45,734 nt of DNA, from assembly GCA_036401895.1 (NCBI GenBank), contig DASWTW010000401.1, positions 1 to 45,734 on the forward strand. Reading direction: 5' to 3'. Each line of letters begins with the position of its first letter. Positions within the stretch are counted from its first letter, which is position 1. The translations under genes and the position numbers were made by a program. This stretch comes from LB3-1 sp036401895. GTDB taxonomy: Bacteria > Chloroflexota > Chloroflexia > Chloroflexales > Kallotenuaceae. Below, one piece after another: positions 31,657-41,980 of the stretch. The notes beneath the pieces are model-generated. The model made no database searches. It had not been told where the DNA came from and saw only the letters and a program-made list of their open reading frames with translations.

Positions 31657-33444
31657 ATGTTTCGCAGGTTTGCCCTGTTCGCTATGACGCTGCTGGCAGC
31701 GCTCCACTCGACCCAACCCGCCGCCGCGCAGGCTCCGCGCCGCTGGCTCGCCGATACCGAGCTGATCGGCCCGGCCAAGTCGATCGGCCCGACCAATATT
31801 GTGGACACCGGCAATGGCATTACCGACATGAAGCTGATCGACAGCACGACCGGCTGGGCTGTCTCCTACCACGGCGTGCTGCGCTTCGATGGCCGCTTCT
31901 GGCGCCCAGAGCGCGAGAATTTTACCGGCGCCCGCAACGTGAACGCCATCGATGCCACGAGCGCCGGCAATGTTTTTGTCGTCGGCTTCGACTACTCCAG
32001 CGGCCCGCCGTTCACCAGCGTCTCGCGCTACGACGGCAGCCGCTGGATTGCGTATAACGAGTTTGTGCGCCGCGACGGCAGCACCGGCCCGATCGCCGGC
32101 TCGCTGACCGATGTCGTGACGATCGGCAATACCGCCTGGGCGATCGGTCACGCTTTCGATCAAAACGCGCAGGGCTTCTACGATCAGCAGCGTCCACTGG
32201 TGCTGTTCTTCGACGGCACTACCTGGCGCGATCGCACGCCCGATGTATGGCGCGAGGGCGAGCTGCTCAAGCTGAATCTGGTCAGCTCCACCGAAGGCTG
32301 GGCGATCGGCAACTTCGGCCCCGCCAACAACCGCCGCCCGGCGATCGTCCATCTCAAGGATGGCGCGTGGACCGAGGCGACGCTGCCTGCATTGCCGGCG
32401 CCTACACCTGAGCGGCCGGCACTGGCCGGCAACCACCAGATCACGATGGTCAGCCCGACCGAAGGCTGGGCCACGCTCGTAGCCTATCCAGGCAATCGTC
32501 AGATGTGCTCAACCGGACGTCTCCTGCGCTACAGTGGCGGTGCCTGGACGCTGACGCCTGGTGAGGCGCATAACTTCCAGCCGGTCGTGCTGGGCCTGTT
32601 CCCCGGCACCAATCGCGGCTGGGCCTCGTTCATTGGCTGCTCCGCGCTCGACAATCATCCGCCGGCCCAGCGTATGCGCTTCGAGAATGGCACGTTCACG
32701 CCCGACACGAGCGGCGGGACTGCGATCGTGCCCAACACCTACGCGCTGCTCAGCGAAGATGTGCAGTGGGCCGCAGGCGACGGGCGACCGATGCGCTTCA
32801 GCACCGAGTCGCTGCCAACCGATCGCGTGACGGGCAGCCAGCCGGGCGGGCGCTACTTCCCCGAGACAGGCCACGCGATCGCCGGAGCTTTCCGCCAGTA
32901 CTACGAGTCGCACGGCCTTGAGCTAGGTGATCGCGGCGTGTCGGCGCGTGAGTCGCTGGCGCTGTTCGGCTACCCGCTGACCGAAACATTCACCGAGATG
33001 AATCCCGACACCGGTGAACTGCTGATGACGCAGTACTTCGAGCGCGCCCGCATGGAGTATCACCCGAACAATCCCGATCCCTACAAGGTGCTGCTGGGAC
33101 GGTTGGGCGCGTCCTCGCTGATTGGGCGCGAAAACGTGCTGACACGGCCTACCGGCAACGTACCACCCACACCTCCCGACTGTATGCTATTCATCGATAC
33201 TGGCCACGCGCTCTGCCCACCGCTCAAAGCGTTCTGGCTGAACAACGGCGGCATAGCGGTCTACGGCTATCCGATCAACACGACCCGCGACGAGCTCAGC
33301 CAGACCGACGGCAAAACCTATCTGACCCAATGGTACGAGCGCGAGCGGCTGGAATATCATCCTGAGCTGCGCGGCACAGCCTACGAGGTGCTGCTCGGAT
33401 TACTCGGCGCTGAAGAGCTGCGCGTGAGGGGCTACATTCAGTAG
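31657..33444 (+). CDS. Secreted beta-propeller protein with two C-terminal surface-type repeats
   Basis: The ATG at 31657 is 5 nt after GGAGG and opens a signal peptide ending PAAAQA. The 595-residue protein has a long N-terminal part (about residues 25-405) built of recurring W-rich strands. Examples are DSTTGWAVSYHGVLRFDG, STEGWAIGNFG and SPTEGWATLVAYPG, which suggests a Ycf48/BNR-like propeller. Two C-terminal repeats follow, FPETGHAIAGAFRQYYESHG...LMTQYFERARMEYHP and FIDTGHALCPPLKAFWLNNG...YLTQWYERERLEYHP, each about 75-85 residues and ending VLLGxLGA. Such repeats are common in exported proteins of Chloroflexota; their function is not established. No cell-wall anchor is seen. Confidence 0.85.
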   Translation: MFRRFALFAMTLLAALHSTQPAAAQAPRRWLADTELIGPAKSIGPTNIVDTGNGITDMKLIDSTTGWAVSYHGVLRFDGRFWRPERENFTGARNVNAIDATSAGNVFVVGFDYSSGPPFTSVSRYDGSRWIAYNEFVRRDGSTGPIAGSLTDVVTIGNTAWAIGHAFDQNAQGFYDQQRPLVLFFDGTTWRDRTPDVWREGELLKLNLVSSTEGWAIGNFGPANNRRPAIVHLKDGAWTEATLPALPAPTPERPALAGNHQITMVSPTEGWATLVAYPGNRQMCSTGRLLRYSGGAWTLTPGEAHNFQPVVLGLFPGTNRGWASFIGCSALDNHPPAQRMRFENGTFTPDTSGGTAIVPNTYALLSEDVQWAAGDGRPMRFSTESLPTDRVTGSQPGGRYFPETGHAIAGAFRQYYESHGLELGDRGVSARESLALFGYPLTETFTEMNPDTGELLMTQYFERARMEYHPNNPDPYKVLLGRLGASSLIGRENVLTRPTGNVPPTPPDCMLFIDTGHALCPPLKAFWLNNGGIAVYGYPINTTRDELSQTDGKTYLTQWYERERLEYHPELRGTAYEVLLGLLGAEELRVRGYIQ

Positions 33445-33814
33445 AACCTAGAACCCAGAACTTAGAACCTAGAATCAGCGGCTAAAGATTTCTACCCGCA
33501 GCCGTTGGTTCTAGCTTCACTTGTTCTTTTTGAGGCCCTCACCCCCTTCGCTATCGCTCTTCCCCCTCTCCCACTGTGGTAGGCGAGGGGGTTTTTGGTA
33601 CTTCCTTTGTTCTCTGCTCTTTGTTCGTTTCCTGGCCCTCACGCCTGGCTGCGTCATCCCCTGCCCCGAACCTCGGCGGGCTGCACCCAGAGGGTACCCG
33701 TCGGTTGCCGCAGGCGAGGGGAGTAGTGGTACTTCCTTTGTTCTTTGCTCTTTGTTCTCTGTTCTCTGTTCTTTTAGGTTCTGGGTTCTAGGTTCTAGGT
33801 TCTTCTCGTTCTTT
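33442..33814. repeat. Composite intergenic repeat, two tandem units
   Basis: GAACCTA/GAACCCA units begin in the stop codon of the propeller gene (33442-33476). Unit one is a REP-like hairpin (33533-33596: CCCTCACCCC...CCCCCTCTCCC...GGCGAGGGGGTTTTT), GGTACTTCC and a TTTGTTC array (33600-33631). Unit two repeats the order with a diverged hairpin (33636-33728: CCCTCACGCC...GGCGAGGGG), GGTACTTCC and a longer TTTGTTCT/CTCTGTTCT/TAGGTTC array (33733-33814). The first hairpin with its T-run probably also terminates the propeller transcript. Nothing else occupies this 380-bp gap apart from the ileS promoter. Confidence 0.85.
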
Positions 33815-33822
33815 CGTCCACC

Positions 33823-33851
33823 TTGACGCCGCCGGAGCCATAGACTATACT
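33823..33851 (+). promoter_or_regulatory. Promoter of the T-box/ileS transcript
   Basis: TTGACG (33823-33828), an exact 17-nt spacer and TATACT (33846-33851), immediately before the T-box leader. Confidence 0.85.
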
Positions 33852-33857
33852 TCGCAC

Positions 33858-34141
33858 TACAAAAGCCAAGACGGGGAAGAGTAGACGGCAAGCGCTACAC
33901 CAGAGAGCCTGTGGATGGTGCGAGCAGGCGTAGGCAGCGGTCGAACATCACCCCTGAGCTGATCGCCGAACCGTGGCGGAGCATACAGAATTCCGTGACG
34001 TAGTAGACCGATCCGGCCTCGTCAGCCGTTACCAGCGACGGAGATGTGATAGCATCTTACCGAGCGGACGCATTCGTGCGTCAAGCGGGGTGGTACCGCG
34101 GGGTTATAACGCCTCGTCCCTGATTGGGGACGGGGTTTTTT
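33858..34141 (+). ncRNA. T-box riboswitch, isoleucine type
   Basis: The leader has the conserved T-box TGGTACCGCG (34091-34100), whose bases pair with the acceptor end of uncharged tRNA. It is followed by a competing terminator (CCTCGTCCC / GGGGACGGGG plus TTTTTT, 34112-34141). In Stem I, GAACATCACCCCTGAGC carries the likely specifier codon ATC (33947-33949) for tRNA-Ile, and GGTGCGAGC lies in the AG-bulge/distal region. Uncharged tRNA-Ile should stabilise the antiterminator and allow transcription of ileS, which starts 100 nt downstream. This is known for the family; the specifier assignment is from alignment by eye. Confidence 0.95.
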
Positions 34142-34241
34142 GATCCCTGCCGAGCGACCGGCGGGACGATTGCCCGGCCAGATGCGGCGCACATCACGCG
34201 GATCAGGGGCCTGGGAAGCAGGCCAATCAAGGAGCTTTAGC

Positions 34242-37454
<3,213 letters not shown>

Positions 37455-37477
37455 ATTAATCAACACATCGAGTCTCA

Positions 37478-37507
37478 GCGGGACGGGCCCAATCGGGTTC
37501 GTCCCGC
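37478..37507 (+). terminator. Hairpin after ileS
   Basis: A 13-bp stem (GCGGGACGGGCCC / GGGTTCGTCCCGC, two G-U pairs) with loop AATC begins 24 nt after the stop. The tail TTCCTACT is weak. Confidence 0.75.
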
Positions 37508-37545
37508 TTCCTACTACAGTCATGCGTTTTTCGGCCTAATCACGG

Positions 37546-37551
37546 TATAAT
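37546..37551 (+). promoter_or_regulatory. TATAAT -10 box of the protease gene
   Basis: A consensus TATAAT lies 138 nt before the protease ATG. No good -35 box is seen at the usual distance. The leader up to 37688 holds no clear structure. Confidence 0.45.
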
Positions 37552-37688
37552 AAGCTCCTCACAAAATCAACGCCCGTCACCTAACCCACGCTTTATTTTG
37601 TCCCTGTGTTCACGTTGCCTTGTGGCAGCGCCGGATACCAGCGCGGAGTCGTCGCGGCTCCGGCTCAGCCTTTAGCAAGGAGAAGATC

Positions 37689-38477
37689 ATGCGGAGTAAG
37701 CTCGTCGTCGTTCTGTCGCTTGCCGCCGTTATGCTGGCTGCGATTGCGCCTGCCCGCGCTATCACCTACGGCCAGCTAGACGGCAATCGTCACCCAAACG
37801 TCGGCGCGATGGTCGCTGAGTGGAGAGCCGCCGGACAGAAAGATCTCTTCTGCACCGGAACCTTGATTGCCCCGACCGTCTTTGTCACCGCTGGTCACTG
37901 CACGGCGCATCTCGAATCGCTTGACCTTGAGCAGATCTGGGTTACGTTCGACTCGCGCTACGACGCCGCGAGCGCCACGATCTATCCTGGCACGCCGCAT
38001 ACTAACCCGGCCTATAGCCAGCGCCAGTCGGACAGCGGCGATATTGGCGTGGTCGTTCTGGATCAGCCGATCACGCATCTGACGCCCGCCAAACTACCGA
38101 CCGCCGGCCTGCTTGATCAGCTGCGGAAGCAGAACGGCTTGAAAGATCAAACGTTCACCGCCGTTGGCTACGGCAACCTTGAGCCTACCCGCAGCGGTGG
38201 GCGGCCAGTGTTTACCCCGAGCGTCGATCGGCGCTTCTCGACTTCACGCTTCAACGCGCTTGGCCCAGGCTACCTGCGCCTTTCGCAAAACAACTCGACC
38301 GGCGATGCCGGCACCTGCTACGGCGACTCGGGTGGCCCTAATTTCCTGGCCACCTCGGACGTAATCGCGGCGATCACCACCAGCGGCGACGCGCAGTGCT
38401 GGGCCACAAACGTAGATTATCGCCTCGACACTGCGGCGGCGCGGACGTTCCTCGCGAATTATGTCACGCTGCCCTAG
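37689..38477 (+). CDS. Secreted trypsin-like serine protease (S1)
   Basis: ATG 37689 follows AAGGAGAAGATC and opens a signal peptide RSKLVVVLSLAAVMLAAIAPARA. The 262-residue product has the chymotrypsin-fold triad: His70 in VTAGHC, Asp118 in SGDIGVVVLD and Ser214 in CYGDSGGP. Cys residues pair with FCTGTLI/AGHC and TCYGDSGGP/QCWATN as in S1 proteases. It should be exported and cleave proteins; the specificity-pocket residue cannot be set with confidence. There is no propeptide or C-terminal domain of note. It is convergent with the deoxynucleoside kinase gene, with 146 bp between that show no terminator I can support. Confidence 0.95.
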   Translation: MRSKLVVVLSLAAVMLAAIAPARAITYGQLDGNRHPNVGAMVAEWRAAGQKDLFCTGTLIAPTVFVTAGHCTAHLESLDLEQIWVTFDSRYDAASATIYPGTPHTNPAYSQRQSDSGDIGVVVLDQPITHLTPAKLPTAGLLDQLRKQNGLKDQTFTAVGYGNLEPTRSGGRPVFTPSVDRRFSTSRFNALGPGYLRLSQNNSTGDAGTCYGDSGGPNFLATSDVIAAITTSGDAQCWATNVDYRLDTAAARTFLANYVTLP

Positions 38478-38623
38478 CCGCTAGCTGACGCTTGAATCAT
38501 AAGCACGCTCGGAGATGATCCGGGCGCATCGTCGTTTTGCTCGCTAGAACAGTTTAGCTCGTGGCATCGAATAGGTACGATCGCAGGGCGGCGCTGCCGT
38601 TCACGATCCAATCAGGTGAGGTG

Positions 38624-39319
38624 TTAGCCGATCAGCGCGGCCCGATCGATGCCCGGCAGATTCAGCTGCATCTCGGTATCGCGGCTCATGCCCAGCGCAG
38701 AGCGAATCGCATCGACGATCTGCTGGCGATGCTCAGCCACATTGACCACGTCCAGCTCATTGGTGTCGATCGTCGTCACCGGGCACAGGTCGAAGCGGCG
38801 CAGCCAATCCTCGTAGCGGCGATTCAGATGCTCCAGGTAGGATCGCGGAATCTGGCGCTCGGAAGACCGCGCACGGCCGTTGATCCGATCGCAGAGGATG
38901 GAAACATCCGCCCGCAGGTAGATCAGCAGCGTCGGCGGTGGCGTGGAGTGAGTCAGCGCCTGGTAGAGCCTCCGGTAGGTTCGAAAATCGCGATGCGAAA
39001 GAATGCCCTGCTCCAGCAAACCTTTGACAAAAACCTCGTAGTCCTCGTACATCGAGCGATCCTGCACGACCGAGATCGGCGTGTCGGCGATCTCCTGCTG
39101 CTGCTCGAAGCGCTGCGACAAGAACCAGATCTGGGAGTGAAAGCCCCACCGCTCACGATTGGCGTAATAATCATCCAGGTACGGATGGTCGGCCACCAGC
39201 TCATAGTAGGGCTGCCAGCCGAAAACATCGGCTAAAATCCCGACCAGGGTCGATTTGCCTACTCCAATGTTTCCGGCAATACTCACATAATGCCGCCGTC
39301 CGTGTGATTCTGTCGCCAC
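38624..39319 (-). CDS. Deoxynucleoside kinase
   Basis: I place the start at GTG 39319, 6-7 nt after GGGAG; longer in-frame starts (39340 or 39442) lack a binding site. The 231-residue product has the P-loop GNIGVGKST at residues 16-24, then YYELVADHPYLDDYY and WGFHSQIWFLSQRF. The DRS motif is in VVQDRSMYEDYEVF, the LID-like arginines in RARSSERQIP, and YLEHLNRRYEDWL follows. This matches the bacterial deoxyadenosine/deoxyguanosine kinase (Dgk/Dck) family, which phosphorylates purine deoxynucleosides for salvage. The base preference cannot be fixed from sequence alone. Confidence 0.93.
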   Translation of the reverse strand: MATESHGRRHYVSIAGNIGVGKSTLVGILADVFGWQPYYELVADHPYLDDYYANRERWGFHSQIWFLSQRFEQQQEIADTPISVVQDRSMYEDYEVFVKGLLEQGILSHRDFRTYRRLYQALTHSTPPPTLLIYLRADVSILCDRINGRARSSERQIPRSYLEHLNRRYEDWLRRFDLCPVTTIDTNELDVVNVAEHRQQIVDAIRSALGMSRDTEMQLNLPGIDRAALIG

Positions 39320-39509
39320 AGATTTGCTCCCGTATCGCACATCGCCGCCCGACCGCCGCGCGTGGAGGTCGTCGCGATTATAGCACACTGATCCCGCCCA
39401 AAGCAGGCTGTTCGCCCTGTAAATTGAACATCTGTACGACAAAAGCCCGTAGCCGATCGCGGCCGGGGCTGGTACACTCCTGGCTCTTTATCCAAGCGGA
39501 GACATGTAG

Positions 39510-40109
39510 ATGGATCTGAAAGCTGTGATCTTCGATGCCGACGGCGTGCTGCTCACCTCGGGCTTCTTCTCGGAGGAGCTGGAGCGCAGCTACGGCCTGC
39601 CGACATCCGCCACGCTGCCGTTCTTCACCGGCGCGCTCGAAGCGTGCCTGGTGGGCCGCGCCGACCTCAAGCAGACGCTGGCTCCCTTTCTTGTGCAGTG
39701 GAGCTGGCCCGGCTCGGACGAGGATTTTATCGAGCGCTGGTTCAGCCATGGCGCCAGCGTCGATCCGCGCCTCGTGGAGACGATCGCCGGGCTGCGCCAG
39801 CGTGGCCTGCGCTGCTATCTGGCAACCAACCAGGAGTCTTACCGCATCGCCTATATGCGCGAGAAGATGGGCTTCGATCAGATCTTCGACGGGATCTTTT
39901 ACTCGGGCGGGCTCGGCTGCAAAAAAACCGATGCCCGGTTTTACCACGAGGTGATGCGCGCGACCGAGCTGACCGGCGCTGAAATCCTGTTCTGGGACGA
40001 CACGTTCGATAACATTGTGGCGGCGCGGGCGCAGGGCTGGAACGCCGAGCACTACCGCTCGTTCGAGGAGTTCGCGCCGATCCTGGCGACCTATCTTCAG
40101 GACGCTTAA
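39510..40109 (+). CDS. HAD-superfamily hydrolase
   Basis: This 199-residue protein has HAD motif I DADGVLLTSG (the usual DxDGT/V), motif II in CYLATNQES (Thr/Asn), motif III Lys in GLGCKKTDARFY and motif IV in ILFWDDTFDNI (DDxxxN). A short helical cap follows motif I, giving a YihX/sugar-phosphatase or epoxide-hydrolase-like layout. It should dephosphorylate a small phosphorylated metabolite. GGAG lies 8 nt before the ATG. A good terminator follows within 10 nt. Confidence 0.9.
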   Translation: MDLKAVIFDADGVLLTSGFFSEELERSYGLPTSATLPFFTGALEACLVGRADLKQTLAPFLVQWSWPGSDEDFIERWFSHGASVDPRLVETIAGLRQRGLRCYLATNQESYRIAYMREKMGFDQIFDGIFYSGGLGCKKTDARFYHEVMRATELTGAEILFWDDTFDNIVAARAQGWNAEHYRSFEEFAPILATYLQDA

Positions 40110-40115
40110 AGCGGC

Positions 40116-40149
40116 ACGCGGCACGATCGAGTCGTGCCGCGTATATTTT
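40116..40149 (+). terminator. Rho-independent terminator after the HAD gene
   Basis: A perfect 11-bp stem ACGCGGCACGA / TCGTGCCGCGT with loop TCGAG, followed by ATATTTT. It also lies 20 nt beyond the stop of the convergent histidine kinase gene. Confidence 0.88.
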
Positions 40150-40168
40150 CCCCAAACAGTGAAGCGTG

Positions 40169-41842
40169 CTAGCTCGGAAACGGAATGCGGATCAAGACGG
40201 TCGTTCCCTGGCCGAGCTGCGACGCAACTTCCCAGCTACCGCCGATCAGCTGCGCTCGCTCGCGCATGTTGAGCAGCCCGAAGCTGGCGCGCTGTGTGTA
40301 GTTGCCCTGCGTCCGCCGCACATCGAAGCCTCGGCCGTTATCGCGAATCTCGACGATCATGGCCGCTCCGTCGTCCCACGCGCGAATCCAGACATCGCTG
40401 GCGGCGGCGTGCTTGCGCACGTTGCTGAGCGCCTCCTGGATGATAATAAACATCGCCGACTCGGCCTCTACCGGCAGGCGGCGCAGGTTCGTCGGCGCGT
40501 CAAGATGGATCAGCAGCTCGTTGGAGTCGTAGAAGCGCGCGATGTATTTGTGCAGCACGACGACCAGGCCCTCCTCGGCGATGCCCAGCGGCCGCAGCTC
40601 GTAGAGCACCGTGCGCAGATCCTGCGTCGCGCGATTCAGCTGATCACGCAGGCTGTCGAGCGCGCGTGGGAGCTGATCCGGCGCCCGCTCCGCCACCCGG
40701 CGCACATACTGCACGTTCAGCTCGGCGACCGCAACCTGCTGGACCGGCCCGTCGTGGAGATCGCGCGCCATCTGGGTTCGCACCTCGACCTCACGTCGCA
40801 GCAGCCGCTCGCGCTCGATCCGCAGCGACTCGGCCAGCTGCTCGACCTCGGACTCCAGCTGCCTGGCGTGGATCATCTGTCCGATCTGGTGGCCAAAGGT
40901 CGTCAGCAGCGTCAACAGGTCGGGATCGATAGGTTTGCTGGTTTGGCTAAACAGACCAAGCACGCCGCAGACCGCGCCGCCGCCGACGATCGGCAGGGAG
41001 AGCGCGGCCTCGAAACGAGCCGAGGATGTGCCCAGCGGCTCCAGCAGATCGGCCTCCTGAAGCTCGTCGACGATCCACAGCGGCATATTGGTCTTCCATA
41101 CGCGGCCAACAATGCCAGCGTCGGGCGTGAAAAGCGCCTGCTGATCAAAGATCGCAGTGGCCTCGTCGTCCAGCACCGCCGATTCCCACAGCGCGACACA
41201 GCGCAGCAGCGTGGTCTGCGGATCGACGGCCCAGATCGCGCCCAGCTCCCAGCCCAGCGTCTCGCAGAAGGTTTGCAGAATCTCACGCAGCGCAGCGTCA
41301 AGACCCGCGGCGGCCGGCGCGTGGGTGATGGCGCTATGCAGCTTGAGATGCAGGTCCAGCGCAGCGCGGCCATGCCGATCCGACTCTTCGGCCGCGCCCT
41401 GACGCGACAGCGCGTTGGTCAGCAGCGTGGTCGCCAGCACAAAATCGTCGAGCGTGATCGTGGGGTCGGGCGCGACGACATGCAGCGCGCCGAGATAGCG
41501 ATCGTCGGCGCTGAGCGGGATCGTCAGCAGCGGCGTGTCGGCGCACTCATGCCAGAGCGGGAAGCGCTGCCGGGGCGCAAACTGGCGCTCGGCCTGGATC
41601 AGCTCATGCATCACGTAGTCGGTCAGCGCGCCATGCGTCACCACGATCGGCTCGGCGTGCGGCTGCTGGTAGCTGATCATGCAGCCGCTGGCGCCGGCGG
41701 CGGTACGGATCAGCTCGGCAGCCAGGGTAAGCAGCTGGCTGGTGTCGCGGCCATCGCGGGTGGTGAGAAAGCAGAGCTGGCGCCAGCGTTGCAGGCTGTT
41801 CAGCGGCCGGGAGCGTGGACCCTCAGAAATCATGTCAAGCAT
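40169..41842 (-). CDS. GAF-domain sensor histidine kinase (NarL/DesK type)
   Basis: This 557-residue protein carries a GAF-like region at about residues 20-165 and a second at about 180-325 (VGRVWKTNMPLWIVDELQEA and LSLPIVGGGAVCGVLGLFS). After a coiled segment comes a HisKA_3 dimerisation domain with phospho-acceptor His363 in ARDLHDGPVQQVA, and an HATPase domain with the N-box EALSNVRKHA and G-box DNGRGFD. No transmembrane segment is seen, so it is a soluble kinase probably sensing a small ligand. The partner would be a NarL/FixJ-type response regulator, which is not in the window. AAGGATG lies 4 nt before the ATG at 41842. The gene is convergent with the HAD gene. Confidence 0.94.
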   Translation of the reverse strand: MLDMISEGPRSRPLNSLQRWRQLCFLTTRDGRDTSQLLTLAAELIRTAAGASGCMISYQQPHAEPIVVTHGALTDYVMHELIQAERQFAPRQRFPLWHECADTPLLTIPLSADDRYLGALHVVAPDPTITLDDFVLATTLLTNALSRQGAAEESDRHGRAALDLHLKLHSAITHAPAAAGLDAALREILQTFCETLGWELGAIWAVDPQTTLLRCVALWESAVLDDEATAIFDQQALFTPDAGIVGRVWKTNMPLWIVDELQEADLLEPLGTSSARFEAALSLPIVGGGAVCGVLGLFSQTSKPIDPDLLTLLTTFGHQIGQMIHARQLESEVEQLAESLRIERERLLRREVEVRTQMARDLHDGPVQQVAVAELNVQYVRRVAERAPDQLPRALDSLRDQLNRATQDLRTVLYELRPLGIAEEGLVVVLHKYIARFYDSNELLIHLDAPTNLRRLPVEAESAMFIIIQEALSNVRKHAAASDVWIRAWDDGAAMIVEIRDNGRGFDVRRTQGNYTQRASFGLLNMRERAQLIGGSWEVASQLGQGTTVLIRIPFPS

Positions 41843-41980
41843 CGATCATCCTTGCCGAACTATTCGGCGAGCTAAGCCCGATTCACCCGTCAAGCTGAAC
41901 ATTGTGCTGTCCGGCACCGGCGGCATCAGCCCTGATGGCCGTCGATCGGATGTTCAACCTACTTATGCTTCAAGAAACAG

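Noticed and set aside
33517..33891. Minus-strand frame through the composite repeat (NLEPRTQNLKEQ...)
   Set aside because: The translation is just the heptamer repeat read as protein; it spans hairpins and the ileS promoter.
40166..41875. Long plus-strand frame (569 codons) opposite the histidine kinase
   Set aside because: Antisense to a well-supported kinase with His363, N-box and G-box; no independent evidence.
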